From: Candidatus Sungiibacteriota bacterium
GTDB taxonomy: Bacteria > Patescibacteria > Paceibacteria > Sungbacterales > SURF-37
DNA: 30,234 bases
Direction of reading: 5' to 3'
NCBI GenBank assembly: GCA_016186145.1
Contig: JACPMF010000012.1
Span: 1 to 30,234, forward strand
Both the position numbers and the translations under genes were made by a program. The notes under the pieces are model-generated. The model saw only the letters and a list, made by a program, of their open reading frames with translations, searched no databases and was not told the DNA's origin. Shown here in pieces: positions 21,641 to 29,221 of this stretch (positions are counted from its first letter, which is position 1; each line of letters starts with the position of its first letter).

Positions 21641-21967
21641 ATGGCGAAAGGATCATATCCGGTGACCGTCCTTGATTGCCCGCCGAGGGAAGAAGTCATG
21701 ACGGCCTACTTTGACAGAAGTCCTGTTTGCTTCAGGATTCAGTGGACGCTGGGAAGCGTCTTCAGCGTTGAGCTTCTTATGGATTCTTCCATTTGGGAAG
21801 AAGATGGTTCTGGAAACAAGTTCTCGATTTCCGGACGAGTCCGGCGGGTCATTCCCGTTTCTGCAACGCCTTATTCAGCCCAGTTGCCCGGCCGTCTGGA
21901 AACGGTCGAGCGGTTCGCGGCAAACATCGATTTTGCGCTCAAGCGCGGAACGATGCATATTTTCTAG
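21641..21967 (+). CDS. Orphan protein of unknown function with a strong promoter
   Basis: The 108-residue product has no signal peptide or membrane segment. It looks like a small beta-rich domain (VCFRIQWTLGSVFSVELLMDSS, KFSISGRVRRVIPVSAT) followed by a C-terminal helix (LETVERFAANIDFALKRGTMHIF). No family is recognised; a PilZ- or OB-like barrel is conceivable but unsupported. The near-consensus promoter, long folded leader, very strong AAGGAGGG site and dedicated terminator suggest high, regulated expression. It is transcribed alone. Confidence 0.62.
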   Translation: MAKGSYPVTVLDCPPREEVMTAYFDRSPVCFRIQWTLGSVFSVELLMDSSIWEEDGSGNKFSISGRVRRVIPVSATPYSAQLPGRLETVERFAANIDFALKRGTMHIF

Positions 21968-21978
21968 TTCTTTGCGTG

Positions 21979-22000
21979 CGGCGCCATGGCGCCGTTTTTT
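21979..22000 (+). terminator. Terminator of the orphan gene
   Basis: CGGCGC (21979-21984) and GCGCCG (21989-21994) form a GC stem with a CATG loop, followed by six T residues. Confidence 0.88.
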
Positions 22001-22137
22001 CATTGCTGGCTCAAAATTTTCAATCCCGCTGTAAGCGGGAGAAGAAAATTTTGTAAGCAGCAGTAGAACCCCGCAGTAAGCTTTTAAGAAACCATACTAT
22101 AACGTTAATGCAAGCCGAAGGCGATACCGCGGTAAAA
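21997..22137 (+). repeat. 141-bp direct repeat, copy 1 (carries comEC promoter and start)
   Basis: Every base from 21997 to 22137 recurs at 30094-30234, where the sequence ends. It contains a long hairpin (22004-22062) and the first ten codons of comEC. TACTAT/TATAAC at 22095-22103 lies just before the ATG. Confidence 0.95.
22004..22062. repeat. Long hairpin within the 141-bp repeat
   Basis: CAAAATTTTC (22012-22021) pairs perfectly with GAAAATTTTG (22044-22053). Inside, TCCCGCT (22024-22030) pairs with AGCGGGA (22034-22040) over a 3-base loop. Outside, TGCTG near 22004 pairs with CAGCA near 22058. No T-run follows. Confidence 0.7.
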
Positions 22138-23661
22138 ATTTTCTTTTTCCTTCTCCTTGCTTTTGTCGCGGGTATCGCGCTTGCGTCATTTGTTTTCATC
22201 CCCGTTTCGGTGATTTGGGCCGGCGGTGTTATCGGATTGGTTGTCGCGGCCTCCGGTATTCTTCGAAAACAAAAAACCGTAGGCATCTATGGTTTTTTGT
22301 TTCTTGTGTTTTTGGGCGGAGCACTGCGTTTTGAAATGTCGGCGAACGCAGAACCGGATCTTTCGAAATTTTACGGCAACTCCGTCGATGTCGAAGGGTT
22401 TATTGACCGAGACCCCGAGTATTCTGCAGCGGCTCAGCGACTCACCGTTGTTGTTGAAAAAATCGATGGAGAAAGGGCCGGATCGTTTTATACTCTTGTT
22501 ACCGTTCGTAAATATCCCGAATACAAAATCGGGGACGAGCTGTTTCTTCGCGGGCCGCTTGAGCGGCCGGAGAGTTATGGAGAATTCGATTACGTCGGTT
22601 ATCTTGGGCGCGAGAACATTTTCAGTGTTATGCCGTTCCCGCTTGTACAAAAGATAGGAAACGGCCGCGGCAATATGTTGTCGCTGATTCTTTCCAGAAT
22701 CAAGCACGCTTTCGAGGAAAATATTGACAGAACCTTTTCTGAGCCGCATGCGGCTTTTTTGAAGGGCCTTACGCTGGGTGAGCGCGAATCCTTGCCCGCG
22801 GGTTTGGTTGAAAATTTTAAACGGACCGGTACGACCCATATTGTTGCGCTTTCCGGATACAATATCACCCTTGTTGGCCGCTTTTTTATGGCTCTTTTTC
22901 TTTTTCTTACGCTACCTTTTCAGGCGGCATTTTGGGTCGCTTCAACCGCCATCTTCCTTTTTGTTCTGCTTACGGGCGCCTCGCCTTCTGTGGTGAGGGC
23001 CGGCATTATGGGTATTTTGGTGCTTATTGCCCAAAAAGAAGGGCGGCTTTATAACATGCGAAATGCTTTGGCTCTTGCCGGCGCTCTTATGATTTTTCAT
23101 AACCCGAAAATTCTTCGGTTTGATGCTGCCTTTCAATTGTCATTTCTTGCCACCGTCGGCCTTATTTATTTTTCGCCGCACGTTGACGCATTTTTAAATA
23201 AGGCGTTGTATCGTACGCGGCTCTTTTTAGGATTTCACCGCAAATTATTGACTGAAGCTGAAAAAGCGGAGATTGCGAGAAAGAAGCGAAAGTCATTATT
23301 TCAGTTCAGACAAATTTTGGTTGAAACTCTTGCCGCCCAGATTATGGTTTTGCCGCTTTTGATTTATTTATTCGGCCGTGTTTCGCTCATAAGTCCGGTT
23401 TCGAATCTTTTAGTGCTCATCGCGGTTCCGTGGTCTATGGTGCTCGGATTTATCACCGGCGGGTTAGGATTTATCTGGCAGCCGCTTGCGGATGTTTCTG
23501 GCTGGGTTACGTGGGCTTTTTTGGAGTATAAAATGCGTGTGATAGACTTGTTCGCAGCGTTGCCTTTTATTTCTGCTGAAGTTGGACAGTGGGCAATTGC
23601 CCCATTGCTTGCCGCATACGCGTGGATTTTTTGGAAGATAAGAAAGAAAAAAGGCGCCTAG
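22108..23661 (+). CDS. comEC: ComEC/Rec2 membrane channel protein lacking the beta-lactamase-like domain
   Basis: The 517-residue protein is the inner-membrane DNA-uptake channel subunit. N-terminal membrane segments (about 10-75) precede a DUF4131 OB-like domain (about 85-185, NSVDVEGFIDRDPE, DELFLRGPLERPESYGEFDY), then the multi-spanning Competence domain. That begins AAFLKGLTLGERESLPAGL and contains FKRTGTTHIVALSGYNI, a family hallmark, and LTGASPSVVRAGIMG. The protein ends after the last membrane segment, and the MBL-fold domain found at the C-terminus of full-length ComEC is encoded separately at 24184. No ribosome site is present and the -10-like box adjoins the ATG, suggesting a leaderless mRNA. 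Confidence 0.93.
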   Translation: MQAEGDTAVKIFFFLLLAFVAGIALASFVFIPVSVIWAGGVIGLVVAASGILRKQKTVGIYGFLFLVFLGGALRFEMSANAEPDLSKFYGNSVDVEGFIDRDPEYSAAAQRLTVVVEKIDGERAGSFYTLVTVRKYPEYKIGDELFLRGPLERPESYGEFDYVGYLGRENIFSVMPFPLVQKIGNGRGNMLSLILSRIKHAFEENIDRTFSEPHAAFLKGLTLGERESLPAGLVENFKRTGTTHIVALSGYNITLVGRFFMALFLFLTLPFQAAFWVASTAIFLFVLLTGASPSVVRAGIMGILVLIAQKEGRLYNMRNALALAGALMIFHNPKILRFDAAFQLSFLATVGLIYFSPHVDAFLNKALYRTRLFLGFHRKLLTEAEKAEIARKKRKSLFQFRQILVETLAAQIMVLPLLIYLFGRVSLISPVSNLLVLIAVPWSMVLGFITGGLGFIWQPLADVSGWVTWAFLEYKMRVIDLFAALPFISAEVGQWAIAPLLAAYAWIFWKIRKKKGA

Positions 23662-23686
23662 GGTTTAGACGCCGCTGTTTACTTTA

Positions 23687-23705
23687 AAAACCTCGGGTTC
23701 GAGGC
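23687..23705 (-). terminator. Likely minus-strand terminator after the gene at 23713
   Basis: On the minus strand CCTCG-AACC-CGAGG is followed by TTTTTAAAG. It lies in the 51-bp gap between convergent comEC and the 23713 gene. Confidence 0.55.
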
Positions 23706-23712
23706 CCGGCCA

Positions 23713-24084
23713 CTATGATGGTTTCCGGTAGATGATGAAATTTTTCTTTCCGTTTTTGATCGAAACATCAAGATGGGCGACCTGTCTTGGATAGGTGTTC
23801 TCTTTCCGTGTAAGGCGGGTTTTATCTACGGCAATGAAAATGGTTAGTGCGTCTTCCCCATAGATCACAAATTCCGTATATCTGTTATCCGCATTGGGGA
23901 TTGGTGTATTAAGTATTGAATAGGGGTATCCAATCATGTATTTCCCCGGTCGAAGTGTATCCGCGCTAACAGCTTTACCATTCGGCCGATCAATCAAGGA
24001 AACACCTGTCATAATGCCGGCAGCAAAAACCAGAACCACAACTATCGTTTCCACGGCTTTACGGTTTCTCAAGAGTGAGCCCAC
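23713..24084 (-). CDS. Membrane-anchored exported protein of unknown function
   Basis: This 123-residue protein has one N-terminal hydrophobic anchor (about 11-32, preceded by basic residues) and a small extracytoplasmic domain of alternating strands (GKYMIGYPYSILNTP, TEFVIYGEDALTIFIAVDKTRL, VAHLDVSIKNGKKNFIIYRK). No family is recognised. It starts at GTG 24084 after AGGAGGAG. A TTTGACAATAAA box lies about 90 bp upstream on the minus strand. It separates the two ComEC parts and runs against them. Confidence 0.65.
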   Translation of the reverse strand: MGSLLRNRKAVETIVVVLVFAAGIMTGVSLIDRPNGKAVSADTLRPGKYMIGYPYSILNTPIPNADNRYTEFVIYGEDALTIFIAVDKTRLTRKENTYPRQVAHLDVSIKNGKKNFIIYRKPS

Positions 24085-24183
24085 TTGTCTTCTCCTCCTG
24101 AAGAGTGGTAATTGTTAAAAAACAGGTTTGTCTGCACTAACATCCGTACCACATTAATGTTTTTATTGTCAAAGTAAAACAGT

Positions 24184-25056
24184 ATGCGCTTATTTCACAG
24201 AGTAAATTTTTTTCAATACACGGTTCTGGGATTTGCGGTGGCTGCCGGTCTTATTTGGTTTGCGGTTTTTAAAGTTGAAGCGGCGGGCGGCCTGCTCCGT
24301 GTTCACTTTTTTGACGTAGGCCAAGGAGACGCGATTTTTGTTGAGGCAGAAAACGGCAATCAGGTGTTGATTGACGGCGGTCCGAATGGTTCAGTTTTGG
24401 CAAAACTCGGAGAGGTGATGCCGTTTTGGGATAAATCCATTGATATTGTTATTCTCACTCATCCGCATGCCGACCATCTCGATGGGTTGATCGAAGTTTT
24501 GAAGCGGTACGACATTGATATGGTTTTAGAAACCGGAGTGAGCCACTCAATACCAGAATACGAAGAATGGCGGCGGCTTCTTAAAGAAAAGAATGTGAAA
24601 GTTGTTGTTGCGAAAGCCGGTCAGAAGGTGCAATTGTCCGATTCTGTATTTTTGGATATTCTTGCGCCTTTTGGTAATTTCGAAGGTGTGTCTCCCAAAA
24701 ATGTTCATGATTCAATGATTGTTTCAAAGTTGGTTAATGGATCGGCATCTCTGCTCCTGATGGGGGATGCGGAAAAACAAATTGAGTACCGTCTTTTGTT
24801 TTCCGGCGCCGATATGGACGCCGATATTTTGAAAGCCGGGCATCACGGTTCGAAAACGTCCACCAGCGAAGAATTTTTGCGCGTTGTTTCTCCGGAGGTT
24901 GCGGTGATTTCCGCAGGCAGGAAAAACCGCTACGGCCATCCGCATCAGGAGGTAATTGACCGCCTTGAAAGTTTCGGCATAAAAATTTTTAGGACCGATA
25001 TTTACGGAGATGTTGTTTTTGTAAGCGACGGTCTTACATTTCAAGAAATGCCTTGA
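24184..25056 (+). CDS. ComEC-type metallo-beta-lactamase-fold protein
   Basis: The 290-residue protein has one N-terminal membrane anchor (about 12-30). A beta-lactamase-like hydrolase domain of the ComEC C-terminal type follows: VHFFDVGQGDAIFVE, DGGP, the metal motif ILTHPHADHLDG (HxHxDH), LLLMGDAEK, LKAGHHGSKTSTSEEFL and YGHPHQEVIDRL. In full-length ComEC this domain is thought to degrade the non-transported strand during DNA uptake. Here it is a separate anchored protein 522 bp after the channel gene, the two being divided by a minus-strand gene. No ribosome site is seen at the ATG. Confidence 0.9.
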   Translation: MRLFHRVNFFQYTVLGFAVAAGLIWFAVFKVEAAGGLLRVHFFDVGQGDAIFVEAENGNQVLIDGGPNGSVLAKLGEVMPFWDKSIDIVILTHPHADHLDGLIEVLKRYDIDMVLETGVSHSIPEYEEWRRLLKEKNVKVVVAKAGQKVQLSDSVFLDILAPFGNFEGVSPKNVHDSMIVSKLVNGSASLLLMGDAEKQIEYRLLFSGADMDADILKAGHHGSKTSTSEEFLRVVSPEVAVISAGRKNRYGHPHQEVIDRLESFGIKIFRTDIYGDVVFVSDGLTFQEMP

Positions 25057-25059
25057 GTC

Positions 25060-25095
25060 TTTCATTCTCATATTCTTAAGAATATGAGAATGAAA
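25060..25095. repeat. Perfect 36-bp palindrome
   Basis: Eighteen bases (25060-25077) are followed immediately by their exact complement (25078-25095), with centre TTAA and repeated ATTCT words. It begins four bases after the MBL stop codon and has no T-run. Confidence 0.85.
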
Positions 25096-25106
25096 ATGCG
25101 GGTAAA

Positions 25107-25146
25107 AACAAAAACGCCGGCGTTTGCCGGCATGTGGTGTTTTTAT
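25107..25146 (-). terminator. Minus-strand terminator after the MBL hydrolase
   Basis: Read on the minus strand, GCCGGC-AAAC-GCCGGC is followed by GTTTTTGTTTTTACC. It lies just beyond the 3' end of the gene at 25179. Confidence 0.7.
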
Positions 25147-25178
25147 GTTGAAACCGATTCAAATTTTACTGTTTTCAG

Positions 25179-26180
25179 TTACAGCGTAATTTCCATTCCC
25201 TCATGTGCAGCGCTTACTTTTTGATCTTGACGGACAAGGGCCCCGCAGACCCCTTCAATGTCGTAGATTTGTTTGTCGGAAGACCCCGGGTCGTGGTGAA
25301 AGAGGGCGGTATGTTTGACTCCGGCAAGAACTGCGGTTTTTGCAACGGCCTCCGGATACGAGTGCCCCCAGCCGTGTCGGGGAACGCCGCCAACTTTGCC
25401 CTCGTAGATGTCTTTCGTGTATTGGCAATCGGTAATCCATACGTCGGCATCTTTCGTGAGGTCGAGAAGCCGCGGGTCCGGGCACATTGGGTCATACGGC
25501 TCGTTATCCGTCGTGTAGACAAGCACTTTCCCATTGTATTCGATCCGCCAGCCGTAGGTCTCCTGTGGGTGATTCAGCTTTCGCGTCTTGATGTGCGCAT
25601 CGCCGACAGAAAAGGCTTTTCGGTCATATAAGCTGTCTGTATGCATTTTGTGGGTGATTGCCTTAATTTCTTTCCACGATACGGGGAAGACCGGGTGATC
25701 CATTTGTCCGCGGAGGCATGCCTCTGCGGTCTCAATGTAGTTGGTGCCGCCATAGAAGCTCCAACTGTTTCTAATGCCGGTTTCTTTGTTAATGTAAAGC
25801 GGACCGAAGAAAGGAATCCCTTGGATGTGATCCCAGTGTACATGGGAAAGAAGGAATGAAATGGCAAGGCCGCCCTTTTTCATCATGTCTCCGAAAATCG
25901 AATTGCCGAACAGCCGAAGGCCGGAACCAAGGTCTAGAACGATGATCTCTTCGCCGCATCGGACTTCAACACATGAGGTGTTGCCGCCGTATGTTGCGCG
26001 CTGCCAGAAAGGTACCGAGACAAGATGGTCTTTTGCTGTTATATCAAAAAGAACATCTGATGCGCGGAACTGGTGTGATATAAGTCCTTGTAGTGCTTGT
26101 TTCACCTTCTCTTCGACTGCGGAAGGAGTAAGGGGAGACGGAATAGATCCGCGTACCCCCCAAAACTTTGCCGTGAACAT
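25179..26180 (-). CDS. Metallo-beta-lactamase-fold hydrolase, cytoplasmic
   Basis: The 333-residue protein starts with FTAKFWGVRGSIPSP, typical of a soluble MBL group related to RNase Z/PhnP-like phosphodiesterases. It carries YGGNTSCVEV, DLGSGLRLFG, the metal motif LLSHVHWDHIQGIPFF (HxHxDH), LVYTTDNEPYDP and a C-terminal TALFHHDPGSSD. No signal peptide or membrane segment is seen. The substrate is not predictable; members act on cyclic nucleotides or phosphodiesters. AAGGAGG precedes the ATG. It is divergent from the DUF4406-like gene, with a shared palindrome at the -35 boxes. Confidence 0.85.
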   Translation of the reverse strand: MFTAKFWGVRGSIPSPLTPSAVEEKVKQALQGLISHQFRASDVLFDITAKDHLVSVPFWQRATYGGNTSCVEVRCGEEIIVLDLGSGLRLFGNSIFGDMMKKGGLAISFLLSHVHWDHIQGIPFFGPLYINKETGIRNSWSFYGGTNYIETAEACLRGQMDHPVFPVSWKEIKAITHKMHTDSLYDRKAFSVGDAHIKTRKLNHPQETYGWRIEYNGKVLVYTTDNEPYDPMCPDPRLLDLTKDADVWITDCQYTKDIYEGKVGGVPRHGWGHSYPEAVAKTAVLAGVKHTALFHHDPGSSDKQIYDIEGVCGALVRQDQKVSAAHEGMEITL

Positions 26181-26268
26181 AAATGTTCCTCCTTGTGTTT
26201 TTGAGTCGGTTTTTAGTTATAAATGAGCAGGTATATTTGTTGCACAGATAGGTGATTTTGTCAAATGT

Positions 26269-26298
26269 TTGACGCATCACATTGTTTGTGCTTACTAA
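26269..26298 (+). promoter_or_regulatory. Promoter for the DUF4406-like gene
   Basis: TTGACG (26269-26274), an 18-bp spacer and TACTAA (26293-26298). Its -35 box lies within GTCAAA-TG-TTTGAC (26260-26273), whose other half reads TTTGAC on the minus strand toward the MBL gene. Confidence 0.5.
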
Positions 26299-26341
26299 TA
26301 GGGTAAGAGGTCTTTGAAAATACTGCTTTAAGGGGGCCGGT

Positions 26342-27220
26342 ATGTCAGAAGGAGAAATCGGTCTGAAAACGGTCTGTCTTTTTGGTCCGAATTTGCCGCC
26401 TTTTTTCACCGATGCGAATCCGGAAAGCGAGGCGTTGGAAAATTATGCTATCGATTTATGGCATGCCGGTTTTGGCGTGCTCTCGGCGCACCTTAACGCG
26501 CCCCGCGCGCCAGGGCTTGTGATTTCGCCAGAGATGCAGTTTGCTTTTGACGCACGGGCTATTAAAGATTTTGCCGACGCCGTTTTTGTGATGCCCGGAT
26601 GGGAAAACGATGAATCGCTTTGGCTTCGTGTTGCGTGGGCCTATTCGCGCAATAAACCAATATTTGAATCGTTGGCTCAGTTAAGTCGTTGGCGGCAGGG
26701 TTTGCCCTATGCAAGTTTAAGTGTTCCTGTTTACTCCTGGTTAAAGATTTTGGCTTCGGCAACAGCCTTTCTCGGGCTTATTGAAAAGGTAAAAATCGCA
26801 TTTGTTGCAGGCAAATATTTTGTCGGTGAGAAAAAGGGGCGGGGCGCGGACGGTAAGGACATCTGGGTCTCAAACCGTAACGCCATCCATGAGAATATTC
26901 TTGCGGCAAACCGTGTTGCCGTCGCTCTTTGGCAGGAAGGCATCGGCGCTTTTACTCCGCACAACAATACTCATCACTTTGAATTGAAGACGCGTATAGA
27001 CGAGGCGATTTATTAGGAGTTTGACCGCCTTCTTCTCGAAAGGTTTGCCGACGGCGTTGTTGTGCTCCCAAGCTGGGTAAATTCGTCGGGCGCTCCAAAA
27101 GAAGTTGCGCTTTCGCAGCGTCTTGGAAAGCCGGTTATGCAGGATTATGATTTTACTTCTCTCCGGAATTGGCGCGATGGAAAAGGGCGGGTCAATGTTA
27201 TTGCACCGCTTGACCAGTGA
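26342..27220 (+). pseudogene. Tandem DUF4406-like (nucleoside deoxyribosyltransferase-like) protein with in-frame TAG
   Basis: The frame runs from ATG 26342 to TGA 27218-27220 (293 codons), interrupted only by TAG at 27014-27016 (codon 225). Two similar Rossmann-like halves are seen: residues about 8-115 (TVCLFGPNLPP, ADAVFVMPGWENDESLWLRVAWA) and about 143-290 (KVKIAFVAGKYF, LWQEGIGAFTPHNNTHHFE). After the TAG the frame continues with LLLERFADGVVVLPSWVNSSGAPKEVALS, the conserved end of the second domain. The stop therefore falls mid-domain, and the 224-residue product would lack the usual C-terminal motif. It could be a nonsense mutation, a sequencing error or readthrough. TAG ends other genes here, so it is not a general sense codon. 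Confidence 0.75.
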
Positions 27221-27242
27221 TCAGTTCGTTCAATAAAGAAAA

Positions 27243-27265
27243 GGGCTCATGCGAGCCCTGTTTTC
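27243..27265 (+). terminator. Bidirectional terminator between convergent genes
   Basis: GGGCTC (27243-27248) and GAGCCC (27253-27258) form a stem with an ATGC loop. TGTTTTCATTTT follows on the plus strand and TTTTCTTTATTG on the minus strand. Confidence 0.8.
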
Positions 27266-27275
27266 ATTTTCCGCT

Positions 27276-27965
27276 TTATGTTTTTGGCGGACTTGGCTTT
27301 AGACGGTTCAGTTCGTCGTGGTTGATGAGGTTGATAAAGCCCTGGAGGCCTTTCAGGTTGCGAATGACCTTGTCAGGCCGCACGGCCTGAAGCCGTTCAT
27401 AAGAGCAGAAGCCCCGGGTCGAGGCAATGCGCCAACATCCGACATTTTCGGCAAGAGCCACGATCTCATTCATATCGTCGACGAAGACCATTTCTTCGGG
27501 CGCAAGTTTCTTTTCGGCAAGAAGGTTTTTGATAAAGCTTACTTTGTCAACCGGACCAGCGCCTCCCCGGATACCCGTTATGAAAGTGGAAAGGTCATAG
27601 GTGTCAACGAGGCGTTTGATATCTTCTTCCGGGTGTGCGCTTATGATGAAGATCATAATAGAGCGGTCATAGAGCCATCGGAGCGTATCATGGGCGTCGG
27701 GGAAGATTGGCGGTTCTGGTTTGCCCCGGGCGAGTTCTAAGAATACCTGACGCGCGCCTTCCAGATCCGGCGCCTCTATTCCGCATCGGCGGAGTGTTTC
27801 GGTAACCGATGGCCCGGACATTTTTGAACGATTGTCGTCCAGTGAGATTTGCGGTTTGCCGTAGAATGCGAGGGTTGTGTTCAGATGCGCGGTATAGATT
27901 TCAAAACTGTCGTAAAGCACCCCGTCCCAATCAAAAGCTACGGCCTTGATTTTTTTCGTTTGCAT
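27276..27965 (-). CDS. HAD-superfamily phosphatase
   Basis: The 229-residue protein has HAD motif I AVAFDWDGVLYDS (D12 nucleophile, D14 acid/base), a four-helix cap region, motif II IIFIISAH, a conserved Lys (DKVSFIKNLL) and motif IV MVFVDDMNEI. It resembles phosphoglycolate-phosphatase-like members; the substrate is unknown. ATG 27965 with GGAGAGAAG upstream is chosen over an in-frame TTG at 27992, which lies in the leader. That leader carries GTTCTTTGCAAAAC (27984-27997, minus strand), a variant of the word found before other genes here. Confidence 0.87.
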   Translation of the reverse strand: MQTKKIKAVAFDWDGVLYDSFEIYTAHLNTTLAFYGKPQISLDDNRSKMSGPSVTETLRRCGIEAPDLEGARQVFLELARGKPEPPIFPDAHDTLRWLYDRSIMIFIISAHPEEDIKRLVDTYDLSTFITGIRGGAGPVDKVSFIKNLLAEKKLAPEEMVFVDDMNEIVALAENVGCWRIASTRGFCSYERLQAVRPDKVIRNLKGLQGFINLINHDELNRLKPSPPKT

Positions 27966-27986
27966 GGCTTCTCTCCGTTTTCTGTT

Positions 27987-28015
27987 TTGCAAAGAACTTC
28001 TGTCTTATGTATACT
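27987..28015 (+). promoter_or_regulatory. Promoter for the adenylate-kinase-like gene
   Basis: TTGCAA (27987-27992), a 17-bp spacer and TATACT (28010-28015). The predicted start near 28021 lies after an in-frame ATG at 28007, supporting ATG 28055 as the true start. Confidence 0.6.
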
Positions 28016-28054
28016 TGTACACAACAGTCAAAGTTTTTACAATATTCAGTGTAT

Positions 28055-29134
28055 ATGGAAAAATTTTCGTTTCCAATCTTTAAGACAAAGGTTTCGGGCG
28101 TGACCGGTCGGTTTTTGCTTGAGGATCCGGTTGAGCGCCGGAAGTATTTTGACCAGAAAGCCGGTTTGGAAATCGAGAAGCTTCGGGACTATTTGTCAAA
28201 AGGGAATACCTTCGTTGGTTTTATCATGGGGCCGAAGAATTCCGGGAAAGGAACTTATACGAAGCTTTTTATGGAAGCTGTCGGCGGGGATCACGTGGCG
28301 CACATTTCTGTGGGGGACGTGGTGAGGGGGGTGCACAAGGACCTTGGAACCGAAGCGGGCAAGAAAGCGCTCATGGATTTTTTGAAAAAGCGATACCGGG
28401 GATTTATCGATCTTGATAAAGTTTTTGACGTGATTTTGGGCCGGGATACCAAAACACACCTTCCGACTGAAGTTATTTTGGCGTTAGTTGAGCGGGAGAT
28501 AGACCGCATTGGCAGGAAGGCGATTTTTATTGACGGCTTTCCGCGGAATCTTGACCAGATTTCTTATTCTCTCTATTTCCGGGCGCTTATCGGGTATCGG
28601 GATGATCCGGATTTCTTTGTTTTCATCGACGTGCCTGAAGCGGTTATCGACGAAAGAATGAAGTACCGGGTTTCCTGCCCGGTCTGTCAAAGTCCGCGTA
28701 ATACCAAATTACTCCGTACCAAGGAAGTGCGGTATGACGCAAACGGAAAAGAATTTTATCTTTTATGTGACAATCCGCTTTGTAGCGGCTTTGGAAACGC
28801 GCGCATGGTTTCTAAAGAGGGGGATTCGCTCGGCATCAACGCTATACGGGAACGGCTGGAAATGGAAGCTGTGGTTGTAAAGAAACTTCTTACCATTCAG
28901 GGCGTTCCGAAGGTGTTTTTGCGGAATTCCATTCCGGTTGAACAAGCGCAAGAATACGTTGACGATTATGAGATTACGCCAAGTTATCACTACGAGCTCG
29001 AAGGAGAAACGGTGAAGGTGGTTGAAGAGCCGTGGACGGTAACCGGTGATGACGGCGTGCGTTCATACAGTTTGCTTCCGGTGCCAGTTGCCCTTGCGCT
29101 GATAAAACAGACAGTGCGCGCGCTGGATTTATAA
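28055..29134 (+). CDS. Adenylate-kinase-like nucleotide kinase with extended termini and zinc LID
   Basis: The 359-residue protein contains an adenylate kinase core: P-loop GPKNSGKGT (59-67), ISVGDVVR (84-91), FIDGFPRNLDQ (158-168) and a LID with C208-x2-C211 and C238-x4-C243, the zinc-binding type. Typical adenylate kinases have about 215 residues. Here about 50 residues precede the P-loop and about 70 follow the core, including acidic, strand-like sequence (ELEGETVKVVEEPWTV). The LID insert is also long (about 27 residues between the cysteine pairs). It may be a specialised NMP kinase; the substrate cannot be told from sequence alone. The start is set by the promoter position. Confidence 0.82.
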   Translation: MEKFSFPIFKTKVSGVTGRFLLEDPVERRKYFDQKAGLEIEKLRDYLSKGNTFVGFIMGPKNSGKGTYTKLFMEAVGGDHVAHISVGDVVRGVHKDLGTEAGKKALMDFLKKRYRGFIDLDKVFDVILGRDTKTHLPTEVILALVEREIDRIGRKAIFIDGFPRNLDQISYSLYFRALIGYRDDPDFFVFIDVPEAVIDERMKYRVSCPVCQSPRNTKLLRTKEVRYDANGKEFYLLCDNPLCSGFGNARMVSKEGDSLGINAIRERLEMEAVVVKKLLTIQGVPKVFLRNSIPVEQAQEYVDDYEITPSYHYELEGETVKVVEEPWTVTGDDGVRSYSLLPVPVALALIKQTVRALDL

Positions 29135-29158
29135 TTTTAGGTTTTGGTTTTGCAAAAG

Positions 29159-29188
29159 TTGACCGGGTAGAAGTTCGAGTGCTATTCT
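29159..29188 (+). promoter_or_regulatory. Promoter for the NUDIX gene
   Basis: TTGACC (29159-29164), an 18-bp spacer and TATTCT (29183-29188). The start near 29195 gives a leader of under 30 bases, made of TTGTTCTTTGAAA (29199-29211) merged with the GGAG ribosome site. Confidence 0.55.
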
Positions 29189-29221
29189 TTGGAAAAGCTT
29201 GTTCTTTGAAAGGAGCCGGAG

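Noticed and set aside
22186..22839. A 217-codon open frame antisense to comEC
   Set aside because: The sense strand encodes well-conserved ComEC domains; the antisense product has no family features.
23686..23713. tRNA-like T-arm (TCGGG-TTCGAGG-CCCGG)
   Set aside because: No acceptor, D or anticodon arms can be found upstream. The sequence is better explained as a minus-strand terminator hairpin.
26342..27220. Genome-wide recoding of UAG (or UGA) as sense
   Set aside because: TAG ends the genes at 379, 1024 and 21967, and TGA ends nrdJ and others at sensible places, so only the single codon at 27014 is anomalous.
28007..28054. Upstream start for the adenylate-kinase-like gene
   Set aside because: The ATG at 28007 overlaps the -10 box of the likely promoter, and the added residues (MYTCTQQSKFLQYSVY) look non-coding.
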